NCBI GenBank assembly: GCA_023381015.1
Contig: JAMCTE010000016.1
Coordinates: 1-46,070, forward strand
DNA length: 46,070 bases
Direction of reading: 5' to 3'
From: Patescibacteria group bacterium
GTDB taxonomy: Bacteria > Patescibacteriota > Microgenomatia > UBA1406 > GWC2-37-13
Made by a program: the position numbers and the translations under genes. Below, piece by piece: positions 31,107-38,310 of this stretch (positions are counted from its first letter, which is position 1; each line of letters opens with the position of its first letter). The notes beneath the pieces are model-generated. The model did not search any database. It had not been told where the DNA came from and was given only the letters and a program-made list of their open reading frames with translations.

Positions 31107-33582
31107 CAACGGATGCTGCTGGGATTTCCGAAACCGACTGCTGGAAATTCAAGTCGGAATACTGACAGTGTCTGGTCTCGACGATGTAGGCTTCTTGCTT
31201 GTCCAGTAACTCGACGGCAAACCGCTCCTGACCGGTCAGGTCGGCCGCCGTAAAAACCCTGCCCATATCTTCGACATTACCTTCAATGATGAGAACATCT
31301 TCTTCATAACGGGAATTGGGAAGAAAAGTGTTCGCGGTGATGACGACTCCGTTTTTGACAGAAAACCTGTCTCCAAGAAAAGCTTTGACTTCACCCAATG
31401 GCATTTTTTTGTCTTTATTATAACCCTCGTTCAACCCTAAAACGATCCTAAACCGGGTCTCTTTGGTCGGTTTGTCCTCGACCGGCTCGCCTAATTTCAT
31501 TTCCTCGACAATATCTGAAGCTGCCATCCGATAATCTTCGACCGATCCGATGTTATATTTCAAGGTTCTGGGATATCTGGTCATGTGATAAACAAAACTG
31601 GCGCCTCTTTCATAGAACCGGTATCCAAATATCGGCCGACTCAATTTGGTGGATTCTCTTACCAAATGTTGTCTTAAATTCTGTCCATCAATGACATTGA
31701 CGTCCAGATTGGTTCCCCAAGATTTCTCCCGAGGCAGCTCCCTAAATATTGGCATCTTTAAAAGCTCCGAAATCAACTCCAAATCAGTCCTGCCTTCTTT
31801 AAAAAAACCAGGAATCCTGTCGTCTTTCCTGATCAATTCAATTACCCTGGAAAAATTCTGGTCAACCATCCTTTTTAAATTATCGCCTTCTATTTTACCG
31901 GCTTTGCCTTTTTTGATTCCTTCTTTTTTAGCCTGATTCAATATTTTGACAAAAGAAGGGTAACGATAACGGTTTCTAATTTTATCGGCAATACTTACAA
32001 TCGCTTTAAAAATCTCCGGATCTTGTCCTAATACTAAATGTTTTGCAAACCCTGTTTCTTCCAAAAAGCTTATAAACCTAGGAAAATCAGTCAACCATCC
32101 CAATAAAAGACCTGTCTGCATCTCTTCCAGATTTTCCTGTTTTACCGACTCTGGCTTGAATTTTGGAGAAAGATTTCTAAATATATATGAATAATCGCTG
32201 CCGATAAAATCAGTCCGATCAAAATTCTTATCGGCAATATTCAGGGAATTGAGCAAGCCGTCCCTCAACGAACGACCGACCAAAGTGGCAATAAGACTGT
32301 GGTCAAATTCTGTTTTTCCAGTCACCATATCTTCCAAAATATTTCCAAAAGGAATATCGGGCAGGGTCAAGGCTTCTGCAAAAGCCGAATCTAGCTTGGC
32401 AACAAATCCTGTCTCTTTCAGCTTTTTCCAGTCGCTCGGTTCAAGCCATGTTGGTGGAAATTTTTTAATACCGTTGACCAAAAACACCCCTGACGATCTG
32501 AGTTGGCTTAAAAGACTTGCGCCTGGCCCGGTTCGCGAATCCTCGTCAATAGTTGTTTCGTCGGCGGTCGAAGGCATGAATTCCATGGCTGCGACCCTAT
32601 AATTGAAAGTCTTGCCTGTTTTTTCATCAATTATGTCGGTATAGTAGACAATATCCCTATAAGGAATAGCTTCTTTCTGCTTTATGTTTCCTTCTGAATA
32701 AGCACAAATAAGCTGACCGGTCTTTAATTTAAACCCCGCCGGTAAACTAATATCATTATTAGTCAATTTACCGACGACGTATTTTTCTTTTTCATCACCT
32801 TCTAAATTGCCTATGGATTTTATGCCTCTACCTAAAGCTTTTCTTAATATCCCCCTTTGGAAAAACTCCTCAAAAACCTCCTGGTAAACATCAGTCGGAA
32901 ACACGGCAAAATCAAGATCCGGACCCTGATGGATTTTGATTAGTTGTTTTAATAATTTTTCATCCTGTAAATTGTCAATCGGTAAGGCGTCAATTAAATC
33001 TCGGCCAAATGTGCTTGTCTCCACGCCGTTTTGCCTATTCATCATGATCGACCCGACCGAACCTTTGGCCATAAGGAAACGAAGAAAAGTCAAATCCTCC
33101 CACCATCGTTGTAAAAATGATTGCCCTTCAAACGGCGTTCCACTCGTATCGGCTACCTTTTTTATCTGATCATAAACCTGCCGATAGATTGGGTCATCTC
33201 TTTTGACTCCATTACTATCTTTTGGAGCCACCCATTCGTCCAGCCAAATCAAAAGATTCTGGTGGACTTCGGTCAGCTTTTTTCTCAATGGAGAATCCTC
33301 TTTTAAGTTGCCTAACCCAATATTGACAAATGAAGGCAAATCCTGAGAGACGTGGTGCACTAAGGCGATTTTTTCGCTATCGACTCCGAACAATTGACTC
33401 ATATGCCTGGCGCTAAACCGCTCATCAACTTCTACCCCGCCCCATTCTTTTGGTCGCCTTAAAAGATTCAAGGGCGAATAGTTCCGCCTTATTTTAGATT
33501 TTTCTTGCCGGGGAGGTAAATATTCTGGTTCGCCTAAGTGATGCTGCTGTCTGTGAACCAACTCTCTTTTGTCGGTTGCCAT
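31093..33582 (-). CDS. Large hypothetical protein with possible nucleotidyltransferase-like segment
   Basis: This 829-residue soluble protein is not recognised as a whole. A segment at about residues 172-228 reads FLMAKGSVGSIMMNRQ ... QGPDLDFAVFPTDVYQEV. G-S followed by D-x-D in this order is the pattern of nucleotidyltransferase-fold enzymes, but the gap between the two parts is long, so this is weak. The middle third is helical. The C-terminal part (FRIVLGLNEGYNKDKKMPLG, VVITANTFLPNSRYEED, FAVELLDKQEAYIVETRHCQ) looks like a compact alpha/beta domain. It lies next to the regulator, so it may belong to the same system. TAAAAT lies 9 bases before the start, back to back with the promoter of the next gene. 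Confidence 0.55.
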   Translation of the reverse strand: MATDKRELVHRQQHHLGEPEYLPPRQEKSKIRRNYSPLNLLRRPKEWGGVEVDERFSARHMSQLFGVDSEKIALVHHVSQDLPSFVNIGLGNLKEDSPLRKKLTEVHQNLLIWLDEWVAPKDSNGVKRDDPIYRQVYDQIKKVADTSGTPFEGQSFLQRWWEDLTFLRFLMAKGSVGSIMMNRQNGVETSTFGRDLIDALPIDNLQDEKLLKQLIKIHQGPDLDFAVFPTDVYQEVFEEFFQRGILRKALGRGIKSIGNLEGDEKEKYVVGKLTNNDISLPAGFKLKTGQLICAYSEGNIKQKEAIPYRDIVYYTDIIDEKTGKTFNYRVAAMEFMPSTADETTIDEDSRTGPGASLLSQLRSSGVFLVNGIKKFPPTWLEPSDWKKLKETGFVAKLDSAFAEALTLPDIPFGNILEDMVTGKTEFDHSLIATLVGRSLRDGLLNSLNIADKNFDRTDFIGSDYSYIFRNLSPKFKPESVKQENLEEMQTGLLLGWLTDFPRFISFLEETGFAKHLVLGQDPEIFKAIVSIADKIRNRYRYPSFVKILNQAKKEGIKKGKAGKIEGDNLKRMVDQNFSRVIELIRKDDRIPGFFKEGRTDLELISELLKMPIFRELPREKSWGTNLDVNVIDGQNLRQHLVRESTKLSRPIFGYRFYERGASFVYHMTRYPRTLKYNIGSVEDYRMAASDIVEEMKLGEPVEDKPTKETRFRIVLGLNEGYNKDKKMPLGEVKAFLGDRFSVKNGVVITANTFLPNSRYEEDVLIIEGNVEDMGRVFTAADLTGQERFAVELLDKQEAYIVETRHCQYSDLNFQQSVSEIPAASVVNQA

Positions 33583-33608
33583 CTTACTTTCATTTTAGCT
33601 AAAAATGA

Positions 33609-33614
33609 TAAAAT
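33609..33614 (+). promoter_or_regulatory. -10 box of the glycosyltransferase gene, leaderless
   Basis: TAAAAT followed by 6 bases and the ATG at 33621. The divergent gene's TAAAAT (33597-33592, minus) is only 11 bases away, so the two promoters must overlap. Confidence 0.5.
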
Positions 33615-33620
33615 TAGCTC

Positions 33621-34640
33621 ATGAGTAAAGTCTATGTCTTTGACCCGACCGCATCTGATAAGCTGAGCTTTGTCCGTGGCGTCGGCCGATACCTGCAAAT
33701 CCTCAAAGAAAACTTCCCCGACTGGACGTTTACCGATAAACTCGTTAACCCGTTAACCCATAACTCTCAAACAATCTTGATCAATCCCTTTTTCAACTTT
33801 CTCCAAAAACCAGTGACGATGAGACGAGTTGCCAAAAAACAGATCGCCGTCATCCACGATCTCATTCCCCTTAAATATCCCCGTCACTTTCCGGCCGGGT
33901 TCAGGGGAAATCTCAACATTCTTTTCAATCGATTCGCCCTACAAAACTACGATTTGGTCGTCACCGATTCCGAAACCAGCAAAAAAAATATTATTGATAT
34001 TTTGGGGCTTCCTGAAAGTAAAATTAAAGTTATCTATCCCTGTTTGCCAAAATCCTTTTTGAAAATTGAAAAAGGAAAATTTAATAAAAATGGTAAATTG
34101 AAAATTGAAAATTTTTGTCTTTATGTTGGCGATGCTACCTGGAATAAAAACCTGATAAACCTTGTCAAAGCAATAAAAATCATCAATGTCACCTGTATTT
34201 TCGCCGGAAAGGTTTTTGAAAAACTGTCCGGTGATTTTTCAAATGCCTGGCAGAAAGATTTGAATCTATTCATTAGTGAAACCAAAGACGACAAGCGCTT
34301 TGTTTTTGCCGGATTTGTCTCTGATAATCAACTGATCAAACTTTATCAACAAGCTAGACTAAACGTCATGCCATCAAGGGATGAAGGATTCGGTTTTTCT
34401 TTCCTTGAGGCCGGCAATTTTGGCTGTCCTTCTGTTTCATCGGATACTCCTGTATTTAACGAAGTCTCCCAGGGAAATTCCCTGTTTTTTGACCCGGAAA
34501 ATCCCAATGACATCGCCGACAAAATCGGTGAAATATATTTCAATAAAGAACTAAGGAATTCTTTCGGTCAGAAAGCAAAAAAAAGAAGTGAATTTTTCTC
34601 TGAAAAAAAGTTTCAAAAAGATTTTTTAAATCTTATTTAA
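33621..34640 (+). CDS. Family 4-type glycosyltransferase (GT-B)
   Basis: It transfers a sugar from a nucleotide donor. The N-terminal domain has VAKKQIAVIHDLIPLKYP and NYDLVVTDSETSKKNIID. The C-terminal Rossmann-like domain has YVGDATWNKNLINLVKAI, FAGFVSDNQLIKLYQQARLN, and the donor-binding SRDEGFGFSFLEAGNFGCPS with the E-x7-E arrangement expected for the family (EGFGFSFLEA). The length of 339 is short but complete. Residues about 147-166 (IEKGKFNKNGKLKIENF) are an AT-rich insert of direct-repeat type. It is preceded by a leaderless promoter. The acceptor is unknown; a cell-surface glycan is likely. Confidence 0.85.
   Translation: MSKVYVFDPTASDKLSFVRGVGRYLQILKENFPDWTFTDKLVNPLTHNSQTILINPFFNFLQKPVTMRRVAKKQIAVIHDLIPLKYPRHFPAGFRGNLNILFNRFALQNYDLVVTDSETSKKNIIDILGLPESKIKVIYPCLPKSFLKIEKGKFNKNGKLKIENFCLYVGDATWNKNLINLVKAIKIINVTCIFAGKVFEKLSGDFSNAWQKDLNLFISETKDDKRFVFAGFVSDNQLIKLYQQARLNVMPSRDEGFGFSFLEAGNFGCPSVSSDTPVFNEVSQGNSLFFDPENPNDIADKIGEIYFNKELRNSFGQKAKKRSEFFSEKKFQKDFLNLI
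34061..34120 (+). repeat. AT-rich repeat insert in the glycosyltransferase gene
   Basis: Words like AAAATTGAAAA / GGAAAATTT recur and code KIEKGKFNKNGKLKIENF between two core strands of the GT-B fold. Confidence 0.4.
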
Positions 34641-34645
34641 CGAAA

Positions 34646-34720
34646 GTCATTCCGGCGGAGGCCGGAATCTAGTCAAAAATGTCCATTTTATGTCTGGACC
34701 CCGACCTTCGTCGGGGTGAC
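34646..34720. repeat. VIPAKAGIQ-type palindromic repeat, intergenic copy
   Basis: Two hairpins: GTCATTCCGGC/GCCGGAAT (34646-34669) and ACCCCGAC/GTCGGGGT (34693-34720). It occupies the convergent 3' ends of the glycosyltransferase and tatD genes, where it could also help end both transcripts. The rest of the 111-base gap shows nothing. Confidence 0.75.
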
Positions 34721-34751
34721 AAAGTATTTTTTTGAGAAGACATATTCGATC

Positions 34752-35735
34752 TTATATTTGGAAAAGCTTTCTTGCATTTTCCGTTGTTTTTTCTTTAATC
34801 TCTTTTACCGGAATTTCCTTTAACTTGGCAATAAACTCGCCAATAAAAGGGATATTTTTCGGCTCGTTGGGAAATTTTTGATAAGGCGACAGGAAGGGTG
34901 AATCCGTCTCCAAAACCAGCATGTCCATTGGTACTTTTTTGATGAATTCCTGCTTTTGTCCCCAATAAACAACGTCGCCGTCGACGCCGATAAACATACC
35001 ATGAGCTTTGGCAAACTCCAGAAGATCAATGTCTGGCTCGCAACAATGGAAAACCGCCCTAATGTTATCATTATTACTTTTGTCATCCCGACGAAAGTCG
35101 GGATCCAGTTTATTAATGTTCATTTTTATTTCTGGATTCCGGCCTTCGCCGGAATGACCAAATAAGGTTTTACTTAATATGTCTAATACTTCTTTTTTTG
35201 CCTCCCGATTGTGGATTACTAAAGCTTTGTTATGCTTTATCGCCAATTCTATCTGTTTCTCAAAAAACTCCTTTTGTAGCCCGACAAACTCCTCGTCGAC
35301 TTTATAATCCTTATGGCGGGTCTTCTCGTAATTATGACGGTCGATTCCAACTTCGCCGATAGCGACCACTTTTGGGTTTTTTAAAAATTCGGAAAGTGAA
35401 AACAATAATTCAACGGGTGTCGAGGAGAAGGGGTCCCCACGAAGCGTAGTGATTTTTCCAGCCTGCCGCTGGTCGCGAGCATCGGAGGGGAATGTCTCCG
35501 AGACAGGCCCCGCAACTTTAGAATAGATTTCAAAAACATGATGAGGATGAATACCTACAGCCGCATAGATTCCTTTGTTTTTTGAAGCGATTTCGACGGC
35601 TTTTTTAGACGTTTCAATATCCGTTCCCGGCACGACAATACTTTTCACTCCGGCTTCGTTTGCACTCTTGACGACCTCCTCAACTTTTCCGTCAAAAGAC
35701 TGGAAGTTCAAATGACAATGAGTATCGATGAGCAT
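34752..35735 (-). CDS. TatD-family metal-dependent hydrolase, with two in-frame repeat insertions
   Basis: TatD proteins are (beta/alpha)8 metallo-DNases/phosphoesterases. MLIDTHCHLNFQSFD holds the first metal site (H-x-H), VAIGEVGIDRHNY the bridging Glu, ALVIHNREAKKEVLDIL and AVFHCCEPD further His ligands, and VLETDSPFLSPYQ the final Asp. The start at 35735 is preferred because MLIDTHCH is the usual N-terminus. The protein is about 330 residues instead of about 260. Two stretches explain the excess: residues about 73-108 (AGPVSETFPSDARDQRQAGK...) and 190-218 (GHSGEGRNPE ... LDPDFRRDD), both coded by palindromic repeats. The barrel motifs are intact. Confidence 0.9.
   Translation of the reverse strand: MLIDTHCHLNFQSFDGKVEEVVKSANEAGVKSIVVPGTDIETSKKAVEIASKNKGIYAAVGIHPHHVFEIYSKVAGPVSETFPSDARDQRQAGKITTLRGDPFSSTPVELLFSLSEFLKNPKVVAIGEVGIDRHNYEKTRHKDYKVDEEFVGLQKEFFEKQIELAIKHNKALVIHNREAKKEVLDILSKTLFGHSGEGRNPEIKMNINKLDPDFRRDDKSNNDNIRAVFHCCEPDIDLLEFAKAHGMFIGVDGDVVYWGQKQEFIKKVPMDMLVLETDSPFLSPYQKFPNEPKNIPFIGEFIAKLKEIPVKEIKEKTTENARKLFQI
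35082..35158. repeat. VIPAKAGIQ-type palindromic repeat in frame in tatD
   Basis: Hairpins CATCCCGAC/GTCGGGAT and ATTCCGGC/GCCGGAAT. It codes GHSGEGRNPE ... LDPDFRRDD. The other strand reads VIPTKVGIQ ... WIPAFAGMT, the hallmark of a repeat found in many genomes. Confidence 0.85.
35420..35515. repeat. R3 palindromic repeat in frame in tatD
   Basis: It shares a 29-base core (GATTTTTCCAGCC, one variable base, GCCGCTGGTCGCGAG) with fmt at 14466-14494. Flanking GGGGTCCCC is itself palindromic. It codes an extra loop after the GIHPHH motif. Confidence 0.7.
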
Positions 35736-35806
35736 AAATAAACAAATCTGCAAATCTACAAATATTACAAATTTACTTGTTTATTTGCTTATTTGTAGTA
35801 TTTGAT
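35736..35806. repeat. AT-rich palindromic repeat, family R6, copy 2
   Basis: It lies between the divergent tatD and rpiB starts. AATAAACAAATCTGCAAAT on one side, TTTGTTTAT/TATTTGTAG on the other. One end abuts the tatD ATG, the other lies just before the rpiB -10 box. Confidence 0.7.
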
Positions 35807-35815
35807 TATTAAGTA

Positions 35816-35821
35816 TATAAT
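35816..35821 (+). promoter_or_regulatory. -10 box of rpiB, leaderless
   Basis: TATAAT followed by 6 bases and the ATG at 35828. A possible -35 TTGTAG at 35793-35798 gives a 17-base spacer. Confidence 0.55.
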
Positions 35822-35827
35822 TTTAGC

Positions 35828-36265
35828 ATGACGATATTTATCGGTGCCGACCACCGGGGTTTTGAATTGAAAAACGCCATCATCGAATATCTCCATGAAA
35901 AGAATATCCGTATCGAAGATTTGGGCCCTTACGAGCTGGCGCCGTTGGATGACGCAATCGATTATTCCCAAAAAGTCGCCCAAGCCGTTCTGCAGAATCC
36001 CGATAATCACCTCGGTATTGTCATCTGCGGTTCAGGTTGCGCCGTGTCTATGGCAGCCAACCGCTTCAAAGGTATTAGGGCCGGCGTGGCGATGAATCCC
36101 CACCAATCAGCCCACCTGAGAGAAAACGACCACGTCAACGTTCTGGCTTTGGCTTCGGATTACACGCCGATCGAAGACGCCCAAAAAATCGTCGATGCTT
36201 TCTTCAATGCCCAACCGAAGATGGACGAAAAATACCTCCGTCGGGTAAAAAAGCTCGACCAATAA
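35828..36265 (+). CDS. rpiB: Ribose-5-phosphate isomerase B (RpiB/LacAB family)
   Basis: It interconverts ribose 5-phosphate and ribulose 5-phosphate. IGADHRGFELK (His9 region), the anion/active-site loop VICGSGCAVSMAANRFKGIRAG with catalytic Cys67, and NVLALASDYT match the family. The length of 145 is normal. The loop reads CGSGCAVSMAANR where most enzymes have CGTGIGMSIAANK, a variation seen in divergent members. It probably serves the non-oxidative pentose phosphate route with the Rpe-like protein at 39657. It is transcribed from its own leaderless promoter. Confidence 0.92.
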   Translation: MTIFIGADHRGFELKNAIIEYLHEKNIRIEDLGPYELAPLDDAIDYSQKVAQAVLQNPDNHLGIVICGSGCAVSMAANRFKGIRAGVAMNPHQSAHLRENDHVNVLALASDYTPIEDAQKIVDAFFNAQPKMDEKYLRRVKKLDQ

Positions 36266-36368
36266 GTATTTCGTAAAAATTTTATTGCCTTTATGCTCCA
36301 TTAACATATTTTTGTTGGTTTTAATCTATAGACAGTTTTTTACATTTTATTTACAGTTTATTTTCAGT

Positions 36369-36650
36369 ATGCGCGGCAATTTTTTCTATAACCGTCTCGG
36401 ACAGTGTATCGTCAAAATCAGGGAGCGAAAACAGCTTTCCCAGGAACAAGTGGCCTTCCGCTGCGACGTTGACCGGACTTATATTTCCCGCATCGAAAAA
36501 GGCCACGCCAATCCGACTATCAAAATCCTCCAGAAATTGGCCAGTGCCCTTCAGGTGAAACTCCATACTCTGTTGAAAAACCTTTGTTTATTGCTTGTTA
36601 CTTTTTCTATATGGGGCCAGCTGATTGAAATCTTGGAGCAGATGACTTAA
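36369..36650 (+). CDS. XRE-family helix-turn-helix regulator
   Basis: The 93-residue form starting at 36369 (MRGNFFYNRLGQCI) is preferred. The open frame extends back to 36285, but that part codes an AT-rich, non-conserved stretch. Residues about 9-62 form a classic Cro/C1 HTH: IVKIRERKQLSQEQVAFRCD, then DRTYISRIEKGHANPTIKIL, then QKLASALQV. A hydrophobic tail (LLKNLCLLLVTFSIWGQLIEIL) may be a dimer interface or a membrane-associated helix. Its target is unknown. The rnhA promoter overlaps its stop codon. Confidence 0.8.
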   Translation: MRGNFFYNRLGQCIVKIRERKQLSQEQVAFRCDVDRTYISRIEKGHANPTIKILQKLASALQVKLHTLLKNLCLLLVTFSIWGQLIEILEQMT

Positions 36651-36653
36651 AAT
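36625..36653 (+). promoter_or_regulatory. Promoter of the RNase H gene, leaderless
   Basis: TTGAAA (36625-36630), 17-base spacer, TAAAAT (36648-36653, overlapping the XRE stop codon), then 6 bases to the ATG at 36660. Confidence 0.6.
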
Positions 36654-36659
36654 GGTTAA

Positions 36660-37070
36660 ATGGTTTTGAAAATCTACACCGACGGGGGTTCAAAAGGCAA
36701 TCCGGGACCCGCCTCGATAGGAATTGTTTTTTATTTAGGTAATCAGACAATTTTTAGACACAAAGAAAGCATCGGTATCGCCACCAACAACGATGCGGAA
36801 TACACTGCTTTGATAAGAGCTCTTGAAAATATTAAGTCTCAAATCAAAAATCTCAAAACCCCATCACCAATCTCAAAACTAGAGTTCTATAGCGATTCGC
36901 GACTGATGGTTAACCAAGTCAATGGTCTATTCAAGGTAAAAAACGGAAAGATCAAAGAATACGTTTTGAGGATAAGAACCCTAGAACAAGAGGTCAATCT
37001 GCCAATTTCCTACCAGAATATCCCACGCGAACAGAATGTCGAAGCTGACCGCCTCGTCAACGAAGTTTAA
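36660..37070 (+). CDS. Ribonuclease HI-like protein
   Basis: It cleaves RNA in RNA-DNA hybrids. The catalytic acids are all visible: Asp8 in YTDGGSKGNPG, Glu in NDAEYTALIRAL, Asp in FYSDSRLMVNQ, and Asp in REQNVEADRLVNE. The length of 136 is compact, as in the RNase HI group lacking the basic protrusion. Residues about 59-75 (KSQIKNLKTPSPISK) are coded by an AT-rich repeat tract and replace the usual short turn before the FYSDS strand. The 3' end overlaps the convergent dprA by 14 bases. Confidence 0.9.
   Translation: MVLKIYTDGGSKGNPGPASIGIVFYLGNQTIFRHKESIGIATNNDAEYTALIRALENIKSQIKNLKTPSPISKLEFYSDSRLMVNQVNGLFKVKNGKIKEYVLRIRTLEQEVNLPISYQNIPREQNVEADRLVNEV
36836..36885 (+). repeat. AT-rich repeat insert in the RNase H gene
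   Basis: TCTCAAATCAAAAATCTCAA-type direct repeats code KSQIKNLKTPSPISK, a non-conserved linker. Confidence 0.4.
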
Positions 37071-38214
37071 CCTGATACCTGCCACTAGAACTTTTTTCAA
37101 TCAAACCTTTTATTTCCAGCAAAGATAGCTCGTTTAAGATTTTTCCAATCGGTTGCTGTAAATGAACGACCAGATCGTCGATCAGTAATGATCTTTCGTT
37201 TAAAAGAAGAAAGATTCTTTTTTCTAACAAATTTAGTTTTGTCAAAATGTCTTCTTTTTTCCTCGGAACAATTCTTATATTAAACTCTTCGAAAATGTCT
37301 TCAACCGAAGTCGCTAATTTTGCTCCTTCCTTAAGAAGCAGATTGGGCGCCGCCGCCATATCCGAAGTAATAGGATTAGGTGGTGCAAAGACGTCTTTAC
37401 CTTGCTCGGCGGCGAAACGAGCGGTAATCAGAGAGCCTGAGTTTTTTCCTCCTTCAACGACCATTACTCCTTGGGAAAGAGCGGAAATGATCCGGTTGCG
37501 CACCACAAATAACCCCTTCAAAACAAACTGCCCCGGTGGAAATTCGGAGATAACCGCGCCCCCACCTTGCACAATATCGCGATAGAGTTTGTTATTGGCA
37601 TAAGGGTAAATGACGTCAACCCCACAGCCTAAAACAGCGATTGTCTTGCCGCCGGCTTCAAGACTCGCTTGGTGAGCAATAGCATCAATACCGTAGGCCA
37701 GACCAGAAACGATGACAAACCCCGCGCTTGCCAGCTCAGAAGCAAATTTCCTGGCCACCTGAATCCCATACGGCGTCGGACGACGAGTGCCAACGATGGC
37801 AAATTTTAATGAAGGCCTGGACGTTACTTTTTTTGCGACTTGAGGGGTGCGAAGCGGGACAAGTACACTCGTGGAGTCAGAAAGATTCAGCGCCGAACCC
37901 TTAATATATAGACATATTGGCGGATCAGGGATATTTTTCAGGTCTGTCGGGTATTCTTCGTCCTCCAAACATAAAATTTTTATTTCTTTTCTTTTAATCT
38001 CTTCCAGTTTCTTGACAGGGTCGAAATGCGACCTGAACTCGATAAACTTTTGTCCTGTTTTGACGCCGAGAACTTTGATCAAATCTTTTTCTTTTGCTTG
38101 ATAGGCGCATTTTACGCTGCCAAAATATCCAACCAGCGCTTTTAGTTTCATGGGGCCAATGCCAAGACAGTGAGAGAAAGCTAGATAATATAATCTATAA
38201 TTTTCTGTTTTCAA
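37057..38214 (-). CDS. dprA: DNA processing protein DprA (Smf), with an in-frame repeat insertion
   Basis: DprA loads RecA on incoming single-stranded DNA during transformation. The N-terminal helical part (LYYLAFSHCLGIGPMKLKAL) is followed by the Rossmann core: FAIVGTRRPTPYGIQVARKF, GFVIVSGLAYGIDAIAHQASL, TIAVLGCGVDVIYP, VRNRIISALSQGVMVVEGG, KNSGSLITARFAAEQGKDVFA. A C-terminal winged helix comes last (ERSLLIDDLVVHLQQPIGKI). Residues about 103-131 between LYIKGS and SLKFAIVGT are extra and coded by a degenerate R1-type palindrome. With the pseudopilin at 2720, it hints at DNA-uptake ability (inference). Confidence 0.93.
   Translation of the reverse strand: MKTENYRLYYLAFSHCLGIGPMKLKALVGYFGSVKCAYQAKEKDLIKVLGVKTGQKFIEFRSHFDPVKKLEEIKRKEIKILCLEDEEYPTDLKNIPDPPICLYIKGSALNLSDSTSVLVPLRTPQVAKKVTSRPSLKFAIVGTRRPTPYGIQVARKFASELASAGFVIVSGLAYGIDAIAHQASLEAGGKTIAVLGCGVDVIYPYANNKLYRDIVQGGGAVISEFPPGQFVLKGLFVVRNRIISALSQGVMVVEGGKNSGSLITARFAAEQGKDVFAPPNPITSDMAAAPNLLLKEGAKLATSVEDIFEEFNIRIVPRKKEDILTKLNLLEKRIFLLLNERSLLIDDLVVHLQQPIGKILNELSLLEIKGLIEKSSSGRYQVKLR
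37822..37905. repeat. Degenerate R1 palindrome in frame in dprA
   Basis: It keeps the R1 words TTTTTTTGCGACTTGAGGGG, GGAGTCAGAAAGATTC and CGCCGAACCCTTAA. It codes ALNLSDSTSVLVPLRTPQVA in DprA. Confidence 0.55.
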
Positions 38215-38310
38215 TTTTCAATAAATTTTCAATGAAACATTGACTAATTGTAAATTGCCAATTGAAAGTTGTCTGTAGACTATACGCTACAAGATTGCCA
38301 TTTCAGAGCC
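38215..38310. other. Intergenic AT-rich spacer between M20 peptidase and dprA
   Basis: Contains several TTTTCAAT / ATTGAAA words in direct and inverted order, similar in style to the AT-rich repeats elsewhere. No gene or clear promoter seen. Confidence 0.35.

Noticed and set aside
34956-35165. 69-residue + strand ORF ending VIPTKVGIQ ... WIPAFAGMT
   Set aside because: It is the antisense reading of a widespread palindromic repeat inside tatD, not a gene.
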